Source: Kitasatospora sp. SUK 42 (lineage in GTDB: Bacteria; Actinomycetota; Actinomycetes; Streptomycetales; Streptomycetaceae). From it: a stretch of 64,000 bases of DNA. Positions within the stretch are counted from its first letter, which is position 1, and the number at the start of each line of letters is the position of its first letter. Below the pieces are notes generated by a model. The model did no database searches and was not told where the DNA came from. It saw nothing but the letters and a program-made list of their open reading frames with translations. A program made the translations under genes and the position numbers. Below, one piece after another: positions 42,272-50,116 of the stretch. The stretch is from positions 616,770 through 680,769 of the forward strand of contig NZ_LFMD02000007.1 in assembly GCF_015776785.2 (NCBI RefSeq), read 5' to 3'.

Positions 42272-42301
42272 ACTTTACGAACCTGTGATCGATACCGTCA
42301 A
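42272..42301 (-). promoter_or_regulatory. Promoter for the leader peptide and flavoenzyme transcript
   Basis: On the minus strand TTGACG (42296-42301) and TAAAGT (42272-42277) are 18 bases apart. The start point expected 7 bases later coincides with the leader-peptide ATG at 42264, giving a leaderless mRNA. Confidence 0.75.
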
Positions 42302-42330
42302 GCAGCGTCCGGCCCCCGGGCAGGGGGCGG

Positions 42331-42825
42331 TCAGCCCTGCTGGAACATGTCCGCCGGGAGCGGCTTCAGCAGCTGATACAGGTCGTCCGAAATCGGTCGG
42401 TCCCACGACGCGATGGTGACCAGGACGCCGTCGCTGCGGCCGAACTGGGCGCAGAACACGCGTTCCTCGCTGACCTTGACCTTCTTCACGATCAGCAGGT
42501 CGTCCCCGAGCATCACCGGGAAGTCCTCGGCCGAGGCGAACTCGACCGGCTCGTCGTTCTCCAGCGCCGCGAGCAGCTGCCGCACCTCGAAGGGCACGCC
42601 GTCGCCGGTCTCCCGGGCGGGCGAGCCCTCGGGGAGGTTGCCGATGAACATCGCCGGGCCTCTGCCGCCGAACAGGTCGTAGCGCAGGAAAATCCCCTGG
42701 CAGGAGCCGTCCGGGCCGGTCATCATGGCCGCACCGAAGTCGCCGGGCCAGTCGCCCGGGTCCATGGCGAGCACGTCGAAGTCCGGACCGGCGGGCTGGC
42801 CGGAGCGACGGCGGAGAAAAGACAT
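42331..42825 (-). CDS. Conserved hypothetical protein, cytosolic
   Basis: A 164-residue protein with no family that I can name. It starts with a short basic segment (SFLRRRSGQPAGPDFDVLAM), is acidic overall, and reads as a mixed alpha/beta domain: MTGPDGSCQGIFLRYDLFGG, FMIGN-like AMFIGNLPEG, LLAALENDEPVEF, and a C-terminal VFCAQFGRSDGVLVTIASWD. No membrane segment, signal or metal motif. The ATG is the first plausible start; longer frames upstream read as non-coding. It sits upstream of the leader-peptide promoter on the same strand. Confidence 0.7.
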   Translation of the reverse strand: MSFLRRRSGQPAGPDFDVLAMDPGDWPGDFGAAMMTGPDGSCQGIFLRYDLFGGRGPAMFIGNLPEGSPARETGDGVPFEVRQLLAALENDEPVEFASAEDFPVMLGDDLLIVKKVKVSEERVFCAQFGRSDGVLVTIASWDRPISDDLYQLLKPLPADMFQQG

Positions 42826-43568
42826 GGGAACATCGTACGTGCCCAGCACACCACGCTCGCGAGGTGGGTGGGGCGCCGACGGGGCACCGGCCGGAGATCG
42901 ACGCTCAGAGACCAATGTTGACTCTGAGCAACCGTCCGGGCTACGTTCGGTTCAGCACGACAGCCGTTCTGGGTTTCACCCTTCGGGGGGACGGCATGTC
43001 GCAACGCGGCCCTACACGCGTTTCCCTCACTGTGCACTTGTCGTGCCGAACTGCCGAGCACCCAGCTTCGTCGTCGCACACAGCGCAACACAAGCCAACA
43101 GTTCCATGCAACAAGAGCCAGATCCGCGGGGCCCCGGCCCGTCGCTCCCGTGGATCTGCTCGGGACGCCGCCGCGTGGGGGCGTGCGGGTCCCGAGCACA
43201 GGTGCCGTCATCCGAGTCGCTCTCGGGCTTCGGCGCCAGCCTCCCGGCGACTGCCGGCCCCTCGTGGGCCGGGACCGGCCGACGCACCCCGGTGCGCAGG
43301 GGATGACTGGGAGGCATGGCCTGGCAGCGCTGCCGGGCTGCACAGCAGGCGCCGTGTCTGGCCGCGTGGGGGCGGTGGGCACGGCGTCTGCCTGTGCTCA
43401 TACTCTGAGCTGCGTTTGTCTAACAGTCAACAGAAATTCTGACGGGGCACGCTCAATAGATCATCAGTTGTGATGATCGGTGTCGAAATCATCCACGGAA
43501 CGGATCCGCCCGTTCCCGCCCGCTGCCGTGCTCGGCACCGGGCGGGGGCCGCTCCGCGGGGACCTGCC
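42826..43568. other. 743-base stretch without a supportable gene
   Basis: A vegetative-type promoter pair TTGACT (42918-42923) / TACGTT (42942-42947) points rightwards, and an ATG at 42996 follows GGGGGGAC, but the resulting 149-residue frame (MSQRGPTRVSLTVHLSCRTA) has Arg/Ser/Pro composition and no domain. The stretch has more A/T-rich patches than its flanks, notably 43400-43500. It precedes an orphan DUF397 gene, so it may be the remains of a lost partner gene, but I cannot identify one. Confidence 0.5.
43459..43478. promoter_or_regulatory. Perfect palindrome in the gene-free stretch
   Basis: GATCATCA and TGATGATC are perfect inverted repeats around GTTG, in an AT-rich patch; a related GAAATCATCC follows. 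It has the look of a repressor site, but no regulator or target is adjacent. Confidence 0.5.
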
Positions 43569-43640
43569 GGTCAACTCAGGCGAGGCCGGTCAACTCGGGC
43601 GGGGCCTGTCGCTCGGACGAGGCCGGGCGCTCAGGTGAGG
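43569..43640 (-). repeat. About 4 x 18/19-bp degenerate repeats at the DUF397 gene's stop codon
   Basis: GGTCAACTCAGGCGAGGCC, GGTCAACTCGGGCGGGGCC, TGTCGCTCGGACGAGGCC and GGGCGCTCAGGTGAGG follow in series. The stop codon complement TCA (43631-43633) lies in the last unit. Confidence 0.7.
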
Positions 43641-43897
43641 TCGAACTCGCCGTCCCGGGCGCCGAGCACGAAGGCCCGCCACTCGGCCGGGGTGAAGACC
43701 AGGATCGGCCCGTCCTCCTGCCGGCCGTCCCGCATCCCGATGTACCCGTCCACGAACGCGATCTGGACGTCCCCGACGCCCTGGCTGCTGCACAGCCACT
43801 CGGCCCCGGTGAAGTCCACCTTCGGCTTCCCGTTCGGTGCCGGCTCCGGCTCGGCGCCGATCGCCCCGGTGTCCGTCCCGCTGTTCACTGTCGTCAC
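43631..43897 (-). CDS. DUF397-family protein (orphan)
   Basis: An 88-residue protein. The DUF397 core is clear: VDFTGAEWLCSSQGVGDVQI, GYIGMRDGRQEDGPILVFT and PAEWRAFVLGARDGEFD. In streptomycetes DUF397 proteins are usually encoded beside an XRE regulator whose activity they modulate as antagonists (WhiJ/AbaA-like systems). Here no XRE gene is on either side: dhaM is divergent upstream and a gene-free stretch lies downstream. GGGAGGAG lies 8 bases before the GTG start. The 307 bases to dhaM carry only promoter-type sequence. It may act on a regulator encoded elsewhere or be a remnant. Confidence 0.88.
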   Translation of the reverse strand: MTTVNSGTDTGAIGAEPEPAPNGKPKVDFTGAEWLCSSQGVGDVQIAFVDGYIGMRDGRQEDGPILVFTPAEWRAFVLGARDGEFDLT

Positions 43898-44204
43898 TGA
43901 TCGATCTCCTCCCGACGGCTTTCCCCGGTCAGCCTAGTCACCCCGCCCACGCCGGTCAGCGGGTTCACGAGGACTCCCCCGACGGGGTGGAGAACCGGCG
44001 GAGGAACGCTTGAGACCGGGTGGAGCGTGTCCCGACCGGCGGGGGCCCCGGGCAGCTGCCAGAGTGCTGCCAGGAGGCGGGCACGGCCCCGCACGCCGCA
44101 CGCCGGCCGCACCGCGGCCCCGTACGGGCCCTGGGCCCTCCTGACCGCCGCTCGACCAGCACCCCGTCCACCGCCCACCCACGACCCGTTCTAGGGAGCA
44201 GCCG

Positions 44205-44744
44205 ATGAGCCGCCGGGACGGCACCCGCGCCGACGTCATCCCCATCTCCGACGCCCCCTCGGCCCACCCCCCGGCGCCCCGCACCCCGACCGCGCGCACC
44301 CCGCTGCCCCGGCCGACCCCCTCCCGGCCCGCCACCCACGGCCGGGTCGGGATCGTCCTGGTCTCGCACAGCCGGGAACTGGCCACCGCCGTACGGGACC
44401 TGGCGCTCGCGCTGACCGGATCCGACTCCCCCGCGCCGGTCGCCGCGACCGGCGGCGACCCGTCCGACGGACCGGGCATCAGCGCGGTGCTGGTGGCCGC
44501 CGCCACCCGGCGGGTCGACCAGGGCCACGGCGTGGTGGTGCTCGCCGACCTGGGCACCGCGGTCGGCACCGTACGGGCCCTGCTGTCGGAGGCCGACGAG
44601 CACGGGCTGCCGTTCCCGGTGCGCTTCGCCAACGCGCCGTTCGTCGAGGGCGCGGTGGCCGCCACCGCCACCGCCACCGCCGGCGGGGACCTGGCGGCGG
44701 TGCTGGACGCGGCCGAGGAGGCCTACCGGCAGGGCAAGGGCTGA
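44205..44744 (+). CDS. dhaM: DhaM-like PTS phosphotransferase subunit (orphan)
   Basis: A 179-residue protein. The first 45 residues are Thr/Pro-rich. The EIIA-mannose-type domain of DhaM follows: GRVGIVLVSHSRELATAVRD with the phosphorylatable histidine (H about 54), a substrate loop GGDPSDGPGISAVLVAAATR, GVVVLADLGTAVGTVRALLS and VRFANAPFVEGAVAATATAT. DhaM takes phosphate from HPr and rephosphorylates ADP on the DhaL subunit of dihydroxyacetone kinase. The usual dhaK and dhaL genes are not beside it. GGGAG lies 6 bases before the ATG. Convergent with a Nudix gene 10 bases away. Confidence 0.88.
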   Translation: MSRRDGTRADVIPISDAPSAHPPAPRTPTARTPLPRPTPSRPATHGRVGIVLVSHSRELATAVRDLALALTGSDSPAPVAATGGDPSDGPGISAVLVAAATRRVDQGHGVVVLADLGTAVGTVRALLSEADEHGLPFPVRFANAPFVEGAVAATATATAGGDLAAVLDAAEEAYRQGKG

Positions 44745-44754
44745 GCCGTTCGGG

Positions 44755-45243
44755 CTACGGGCGCTCCCTGCCCTCCCAGGTGTAGACCGCCGGCCCGCGG
44801 GACTCCAGCGCGTGCCGCAGCCGGTCGTGCTCGGAATCGATCATCGGCGGCAGTTCGTCCAGCCCGAACCAGCCCACCGCCAGCGACTCGTCGTCGTTCA
44901 CCCGGGCCTCGCCGCCGACCGCCCGGCAGCGGAAGGTCAGCACCAGGTACTGCGTCACATCGCCGTTCGGGTAGGTGACCTCGGGCGAGACGGTGGCCGA
45001 GGCGAGCAGCTCGGGCACGACCACCACCCCGGTCTCCTCCAGGCACTCGCGCACCACGCAGTCGGCGGGCTGCTCCCCGGGGTCGAGGATGCCGCCGACC
45101 GGCGCCCACCGGCCGTCGTCGGCCCGGCGGGTGAGCAGCACCCGGTCGCGGTCGTCCAGCACGACGGCGACGACGGCGCTCAGCCAGAGCGGGCGGTTGC
45201 CCACCACGGCGCGGAGTTCGGCGAGGAAGGGGGGAATGGCCAT
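44755..45243 (-). CDS. Nudix hydrolase
   Basis: A 162-residue single-domain Nudix protein. The Nudix box is intact: GGILDPGEQPADCVVRECLE then ETGV (GX5EX7REx2EEXG pattern), followed by strands VTQYLVLTFRCRAVGG and the variable C-terminal half (DESLAVGWFGLDELPPMID). This short layout is common for enzymes that remove oxidised or deoxynucleotide diphosphates; the substrate cannot be told. The ATG at 45243 starts a family-like MAIPPFLAELRAVVGNRPLW. It lies alone between dhaM and the sugar transferase. Confidence 0.88.
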   Translation of the reverse strand: MAIPPFLAELRAVVGNRPLWLSAVVAVVLDDRDRVLLTRRADDGRWAPVGGILDPGEQPADCVVRECLEETGVVVVPELLASATVSPEVTYPNGDVTQYLVLTFRCRAVGGEARVNDDESLAVGWFGLDELPPMIDSEHDRLRHALESRGPAVYTWEGRERP

Positions 45244-45310
45244 GTGGCGCAGCCTATCGAGCCGGTCTCGAACGGCTCGTACGGGTGGGCGGCTCGTACC
45301 TGCGGCAGCC

Positions 45311-45844
45311 CTACGGGCGCCGGGTGGGCGGATCGCCGGGCCGGCCGCCGGGCGGACTCAGCAGGGCGAGGACGGTGAGGGCGAGGATGCGCAGGTCGAG
45401 GCGGAGCGAGCGGTTCTCGACGTACCAGAGGTCGAGTTCGGCCCGGTCCGGCGGCGGGCCGGGCGGGTGGCCGGTGTGGAGCTGGGCCCAGCCGGTGAGT
45501 CCGGGCCGTACGGCGAGGCGGCCGCGCTCGCGGCGCGAGTAGCGGAGCACCTGGTCGGGACGGTCCGGGCCGGGGCCGATCACCCCCATCTCGCCGCGGG
45601 CGACGTTCCACAGCCGCGGCAGCTCGTCCAGGCCGGTGCGGCGCAGCAGGGTGCCGAGGCGGCCGTCCCGGCCGGTCCGGAAGCGCAGGAGCTGGAACTC
45701 GCGGCCGTGCCGTCCGGCGCGGGTCTGCCGCTGGAGCACCGGGCCGCCGGTGGTGCAGCGGAGCAGGACGGCGATCAGCAGGCCCAGCGGGAGCGCCACG
45801 ATCGCGGCCAGGGCGGCGAGGGCGAGGTCGCCACCGCGTTTCAT
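45311..45844 (-). CDS. Short bacterial sugar transferase (phosphoglycosyltransferase)
   Basis: A 177-residue monotopic phosphoglycosyltransferase that loads the first sugar phosphate onto undecaprenyl phosphate for a surface polymer. MKRGGDLALAALAAIVALPL forms the membrane hairpin, then FRTGRDGRLGTLLRRTGLDE, LPRLWNVARGEMGVIGPGPD with the catalytic Asp-Glu pair, VRPGLTGWAQLHTG and ELDLWYVENRSLRLDLRILA, all family hallmarks. No N-terminal multi-helix domain, so it is the short form. The ATG at 45844 matches where family members start; a GTG at 45988 would add 48 atypical residues. A 12-codon ORF with a strong ribosome site overlaps this ATG as ATGA. No glycosyltransferase cluster surrounds it. 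Confidence 0.82.
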   Translation of the reverse strand: MKRGGDLALAALAAIVALPLGLLIAVLLRCTTGGPVLQRQTRAGRHGREFQLLRFRTGRDGRLGTLLRRTGLDELPRLWNVARGEMGVIGPGPDRPDQVLRYSRRERGRLAVRPGLTGWAQLHTGHPPGPPPDRAELDLWYVENRSLRLDLRILALTVLALLSPPGGRPGDPPTRRP

Positions 45845-45879
45845 GAGGCGGACACGGCGCTGTCCGGTCTGCCGCTCAT
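45841..45879 (-). CDS. 12-codon mini-ORF coupled to the sugar transferase
   Basis: ATG 45879 follows GAGGGGGAGCG and reads MSGRPDSAVSAS, ending in TGA that overlaps the sugar-transferase ATG (TCATGA). Since the transferase start lacks its own ribosome site, this tiny ORF may provide it by coupling. Peptide function is not expected. Confidence 0.4.
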   Translation of the reverse strand: MSGRPDSAVSAS

Positions 45880-46129
45880 CGCTCCCCCTCCACGGCGCTT
45901 CGAGCAGCGAGAACGCATTCACAGTAGAGGGGGGATGAAGCCGGTGCCCGGGAATGGTGAAAGAAGGCGGAAGAAGATTGTCAGACACGCCGAAATTCGG
46001 TCGATCTGACCAATTTCACTCGATCTACTGATCCATCGCCCCGCAGTTCCCCACTCCCCGTTCGGGGGAATCCCCGGCCGAGGGGTTCCGGCGGAGCGGC
46101 CCTGCCCCGGGGCCCGCGCGGAGGCGCCG

Positions 46130-46402
46130 CTAGAGAGCGGTGCCCCGCCGGTAGCGGAGCACCCCGAAGGCGATCCGGCCGAGCAGCAGGACGCCCGTCG
46201 CCAGGCAGCCGGCCACCGCCATCGCCCAGGCCGGTCCGTCACTGTCCGGAACGGTCACCGCCACGACGATGCCCAGCGCCAGGCAGGCCAGGCCCGTCAC
46301 GGTCAGCGGAACCCGGTGGGTGACCAAGGCGCAGCCGCTCCAGGCGCGCGCCATCCGGGTCGCACCGTGCAGGTGCAAGTGATCACGGTCCGCATCTGCC
46401 AT
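46130..46402 (-). CDS. Small two-helix membrane protein
   Basis: A 90-residue protein. A polar N-terminus (MADADRDHLHLHGATRMARA) is followed by two hydrophobic helices, VPLTVTGLACLALGIVVAVT and AWAMAVAGCLATGVLLLGRI, and a basic end (LRYRRGTAL). No recognised domain. The ATG lacks a ribosome site; a -10-like TACCTT lies 6 bases before it, suggesting leaderless translation. Upstream on the same strand as the sugar transferase and divergent from the deacetylase. The 342-base gap to the deacetylase holds only promoter-like sequence. Confidence 0.65.
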   Translation of the reverse strand: MADADRDHLHLHGATRMARAWSGCALVTHRVPLTVTGLACLALGIVVAVTVPDSDGPAWAMAVAGCLATGVLLLGRIAFGVLRYRRGTAL

Positions 46403-46744
46403 GAGCCCAAGGTACCCCGGGCGGGCCCCGGAGGCAGCCCGCGCGGAGTGAGTCCTCCGGCACTTCGCACGACCGCCCGTCAGGGTGTGGTGCCGGCCCG
46501 TGGAAACGTGTCCGAGCTCCACAATCAGTCCACGAAAAATCCTCGTCCCCCCGGTACAACCATCCACCCGGTGCAGCGGTCTCAATGGCATCGAGTGATC
46601 CAGGAGCCGTTCCCGGGACGGGTGTGAACCCCCCACCGGAAACCGGAAATACCCAGATGGCGGAGCCGCCGCCGTCTGGAGTCGGAGGCCGGGCTCCGTC
46701 CTCCGGCGGTACCGCCACGCCGCTCGGCGACCGAGGGGGAACCG

Positions 46745-47800
46745 TTGCCGCAGTCCCAGTCCACCACATCGATCTCCATGGCCCGCGCCAGGCCCGTCCC
46801 CGGCGTCCGGGCACTGCCGCCGCCCACCGGGTGCGCGGCCGACCACCACGGCGTGGACCGGCGCCGTCCGCCCCTTGAGGCGGAACAGCAGGACGCGCGG
46901 GGCGAATGGCTGCGGTTCGCCCCCGTACAACCGCTGTTCCGGGCCCGGGCCGCCCAGCGGCTCGCCGTCCTCGCCTACCACGGGGTCACCGACCACCGTT
47001 CCTTCGGCGCCCAGCTCGACCGGCTACGGAGGCTGGCCACCCCGGTCTCGCTGGAGGCCGTGCTCCAGGCCGTCACGGAGCGGCGGCCGCTGCCGCCCCG
47101 GAGCGTCCTGGTCACCTTCGACGACGCCGACCGGAGCGTCCTCACCCACGCCCTGCCCGCCCTCGACGCCCGCGGCATCCCCGCGACCGCCTTCGTCATC
47201 TCCGAGCTGATCGGCACCGAGCGCCCCTTCTGGTGGCACGAGGCCGACTTCCTCGCCCGGCACGGCGGCCGCGCCCGCTCACTCGACTGCGGCCACCCGT
47301 CCCAGCTGCTCCGCCGGCTCAAGGCCATGCCCGATCCGGACCGGCGCCGCAGCCTGCACGAGCTGCGGGTCAGCGCCGACCGCCGGCCGCCCAGCCAGGA
47401 ACAGCTCACCCCCGCCGACCTGCTCGCCCTGCGGGACGGCGGCGTCGCCATCGGCAACCACACCCAGGGGCACCCGTGCCTCGGCCGCTGCGACGACGCC
47501 ACGGTCCGCGCCGAGATCACCGGCGCCCACGAGGCCCTCACCCGCTGGCTCGGCGAACCCCCGATCGCCTTCGCCTACCCCGACGGCGGCCACGACCCCC
47601 GTGCGGAAACCGTCCTGCAGGAACTCGGCTACCGACTCGGCTTCCTCTCCGACCACCGCCTCGGCCCCCGCATCCCCACCCACCCCCTCCAGATCAGCCG
47701 CCTCCAGGTCGACTCCAGCACCAGCACCCGCCGCTTCGACACGATCCTCTCCGGCCTCGAACCCGCCTATCGCCGCTGGCGCCGCCAAGCCGTCGCCTGA
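46745..47800 (+). CDS. Polysaccharide deacetylase (NodB fold)
   Basis: A 351-residue carbohydrate-esterase-4 enzyme that deacetylates cell-wall or capsule sugars. Motif 1 is LVTFDDADR (catalytic and metal Asp), motif 2 is GNHTQGHPCLG (metal His pair), and motif 3 is IAFAYPDGGHDPRAE. No clear signal peptide; the N-terminus is Arg/Pro-rich. The TTG at 46745 has GAGGGGG 6 bases before it and is the likely start; an ATG at 46778 is the alternative. Neighbours (sugar transferase, small membrane protein) suggest surface-polymer work. A duplicated terminator follows. Confidence 0.85.
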   Translation: MPQSQSTTSISMARARPVPGVRALPPPTGCAADHHGVDRRRPPLEAEQQDARGEWLRFAPVQPLFRARAAQRLAVLAYHGVTDHRSFGAQLDRLRRLATPVSLEAVLQAVTERRPLPPRSVLVTFDDADRSVLTHALPALDARGIPATAFVISELIGTERPFWWHEADFLARHGGRARSLDCGHPSQLLRRLKAMPDPDRRRSLHELRVSADRRPPSQEQLTPADLLALRDGGVAIGNHTQGHPCLGRCDDATVRAEITGAHEALTRWLGEPPIAFAYPDGGHDPRAETVLQELGYRLGFLSDHRLGPRIPTHPLQISRLQVDSSTSTRRFDTILSGLEPAYRRWRRQAVA

Positions 47801-47859
47801 CACCCCGCCGCACGGGAAGTCGGGGCAGTCGACTTCGTACGCGGTGGCTTCGGGGACAA

Positions 47860-47906
47860 AGCACCCGCACGGGAAGTCGGACGGACCGACTTCCCGTGCG
47901 GGTGCT
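47860..47906 (+). terminator. Very strong terminator after the deacetylase, with a decayed copy before it
   Basis: AGCACCCGCACGGGAAGTCGG pairs with its exact inverse (21 bp) around ACGGA. A related but imperfect copy of one arm, GCACGGGAAGTCGG, lies at about 47811-47824, with a partial partner CGACTTCGTACGCGG. This looks like a tandemly duplicated terminator of which the second copy stayed perfect. Confidence 0.85.
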
Positions 47907-48096
47907 CACTCCAACGGGCGATCACATCCCGGCCGGGTGCCGTGCCCGGTTCGCCACCAACGCACGCGGGAAGGCCGGGCCGGCCGCGTGCCTCACAGGC
48001 ATGCGGAATGCCCGCCGGGCCACGGACCTCATGCCCCGAGGCGCTCGCACGAGGAGTCGGGCGAGGTTTCGGGGGCTTCCCCCGCGGGTGCCGGTG

Positions 48097-48867
48097 TCAG
48101 GGAATGAGGGTGGCGAGGGCCGCGCCCTGGGGGTAGAGGGTGGCGGTGGCGGGGAGGGTGGCCGGCCGGCCCGCGTGCAGGACGGTGAGGGTGCCGGTGC
48201 CGGTGCGCGTGGGGTCGGCGACGCGGCGCAGGGCCTGGGCCGCGACCGCGTCGGCGGAGCCGAACAGGGTGAGGGCCGGGGAGGCGGTGGGGGCGACGGC
48301 GGCACGGATGCGGTCGTCCACGAGTTCGTAGTGGGTGCAGCCGAGGACGATGACGTCGGTGCCCGTCGGCGTACGGGCGGCGGCGTCGGCGATGGCGGCG
48401 GTGATGGCGTCGTCGTCACCGTGCTCGACGGCGTCCGCGAGGCCCGGGCAGGCGACCTCGGTGACCTCGGCCGTGCCGCCGAAGTCGCGGATCAGGCCGC
48501 GCTGGTAGGCGCTGCCGGTGGTGGCCGGGGTCGCCCAGATGGCGACGCGTCCGCCGAGCGCGGCGGCGGGCTTGATCGCCGGGACGGTGCCGATGACCGG
48601 CAGTCCGGGTTCGAGCTCGGCCCGCAGGGTGGCGAGCGCGTGGACCGAGGCCGTGTTGCAGGCGATCACCAGTGCGTCCGGCTCCAGGGCCGCCGCCGCC
48701 CGGCAGCAGCCGAGGGCGAGTTCGGTGACCTCTTCGGGGGTGCGCGGCCCCCAGGGCATCGAGGCCGGGTCGGAGGACAGCACCAGATCGACGTCCGGGC
48801 GCAGCTTCCGAAGGGCGGCGGCGGCGGCCAACAGGCCGATTCCGGAGTCCATCAGTGCGATCTTCAC
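48097..48867 (-). CDS. Glutamate racemase-like protein (Asp/Glu racemase family)
   Basis: A 256-residue cofactor-independent racemase of the aspartate/glutamate family, probably making D-glutamate for cell wall or another D-amino acid. Both catalytic cysteines are present: VIACNTASVHA (C about 72) and VIVLGCTHYELVDDR (C about 180). The N-terminal phosphate-loop-like DSG motif reads ALMDSGIGLLAAAA rather than the usual DSGVGGL, so it is a divergent member. The GTG at 48867 is the best start (KIALMDSG); no ribosome site is obvious. Divergent from the HpnB-like gene. A housekeeping murI may exist elsewhere. Confidence 0.83.
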   Translation of the reverse strand: MKIALMDSGIGLLAAAAALRKLRPDVDLVLSSDPASMPWGPRTPEEVTELALGCCRAAAALEPDALVIACNTASVHALATLRAELEPGLPVIGTVPAIKPAAALGGRVAIWATPATTGSAYQRGLIRDFGGTAEVTEVACPGLADAVEHGDDDAITAAIADAAARTPTGTDVIVLGCTHYELVDDRIRAAVAPTASPALTLFGSADAVAAQALRRVADPTRTGTGTLTVLHAGRPATLPATATLYPQGAALATLIP

Positions 48868-48924
48868 GGGGAACGACTTTAGTCGATCCGCCCCTCGGGG
48901 CCCGTTCTGCGGCAGACTGCCGGG

Positions 48925-50073
48925 GTGACCGCCCTGCTGTGGATCGCCTCGTCCTCCCTGCTGGTCTGGCTCTGGCTGGCGTGCTGCCACGGCTTGTTCT
49001 GGCGCACCGACGTGCGGCTGCCGCCGCGCCGCCCCCCGGTGCGGTGGCCGCAGGCGGCGATCGTGGTTCCGGCCCGGGACGAGGCGGCGGTGCTGCCGGT
49101 GAGCCTGCCGAGCCTGCTGGCGCAGAAGTACCCGGGGCGGGCGCGGGTGATCCTGGTGGACGACCACAGCTCGGACGACACCGGCGCACTGGCGGCGGCG
49201 CTGCGGACGATCGACGGGCTGGAGCTGACCGTCACCACCCCTCCCCCGCTGCCGCCGGGCTGGACGGGCAAGCTGTGGGCGCTGCGGCACGGGGTGGAGC
49301 TGGCCGGTCCGGACGTCGAGTACCTGCTGCTCACGGACGCGGACATCGCGCACGGCCCGGATTCGCTGGCCGAGCTGGTGGCCGCCGCCGAGAGCAACGG
49401 TCTCGACCTGGTGTCGCAGATGGCCCGGCTGCGGGTGGAGACCGGCTGGGAGCGGTTGGTCGTCCCGGCGTTCGTGTACTTCTTCGCCCAGCTGTACCCG
49501 TTCCGGTGGAGCAACCGCCCCGACGGCCGGACGGCGGCCGCGGCGGGCGGCTGCTCGCTGGTGCGGCGGGAGGCGCTGGAGCGCGCGGGCGGAGTGGCCG
49601 CGATCCGGGGCGCGGTGATCGACGACGTGTCGCTGGCCCGGGCGGTGAAGTCCTCGGGCGGTCGGATCTGGCTGGGCCTGGCCGGGGAGGTGGACAGCGT
49701 CCGCCCGTACCCCCGGCTGGAGCAGCTGTGGCGGATGGTGTCGCGCAGCGCGTACGCCCAGTTGAGGCACTCGCCGGCGCTGCTGCTCGGGACGGTGCTG
49801 GGGCTGCTCCTGGTGTACCTGGTGCCGCCGGTGGCGGCGGTGGCCGGGCTGGTCGCGGGGGCACCGCTGGTGGCGGGCGTCGGCGCGGCGGCCTGGGCGC
49901 TGATGGCGGGCACCTACCTGCCGATGGTGCGGTACTACGGGCGGCCGGCCGCGGCGGTCCTGCTGCTGCCGTTCACCGCCGTGCTGTACCTGCTGATGAC
50001 GGTGGACTCGGCGGTGCAGCACTGGCGCGGCCGGGGCTCGGCCTGGAAGGGCCGGACGTACTCGCGGGGGTGA
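48925..50073 (+). CDS. hpnB: Hopene-associated glycosyltransferase HpnB-like
   Basis: A 382-residue family-2 glycosyltransferase anchored by an N-terminal hydrophobic helix (ALLWIASSSLLVWLWLACC) and several C-terminal helices (LLLGTVLGLLLVYLVPPVAA). The nucleotide-binding part reads AAIVVPARDEAAVLPVSLPS and VILVDDHSSDDTG; the HpnB marks are GWTGKLWALRHGVELAG and LLTDADIAHGPDSLAELVAA. HpnB proteins are tied to hopanoid decoration in many bacteria, but no hpn genes are adjacent, so the link is by family only. GTG start after CCGGGG. Followed 43 bases later by a methyltransferase. Confidence 0.83.
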   Translation: MTALLWIASSSLLVWLWLACCHGLFWRTDVRLPPRRPPVRWPQAAIVVPARDEAAVLPVSLPSLLAQKYPGRARVILVDDHSSDDTGALAAALRTIDGLELTVTTPPPLPPGWTGKLWALRHGVELAGPDVEYLLLTDADIAHGPDSLAELVAAAESNGLDLVSQMARLRVETGWERLVVPAFVYFFAQLYPFRWSNRPDGRTAAAAGGCSLVRREALERAGGVAAIRGAVIDDVSLARAVKSSGGRIWLGLAGEVDSVRPYPRLEQLWRMVSRSAYAQLRHSPALLLGTVLGLLLVYLVPPVAAVAGLVAGAPLVAGVGAAAWALMAGTYLPMVRYYGRPAAAVLLLPFTAVLYLLMTVDSAVQHWRGRGSAWKGRTYSRG

Positions 50074-50116
50074 GAATTCCCCGCCGCGCCGGCCCCGGCG
50101 GATCCATACTGCTCGA

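Noticed and set aside
42996-43442. A 149-codon frame opening MSQRGPTRVSLTVHLSCRTA in the gene-free stretch
   Set aside because: It has a ribosome-site-like upstream sequence, but composition is non-coding and there is no recognisable domain.
44770-44800. A sequence resembling half of a dre site in the Nudix gene (GGTGTAGACC)
   Set aside because: It lies inside coding sequence, matches only part of the consensus and is not near a promoter.
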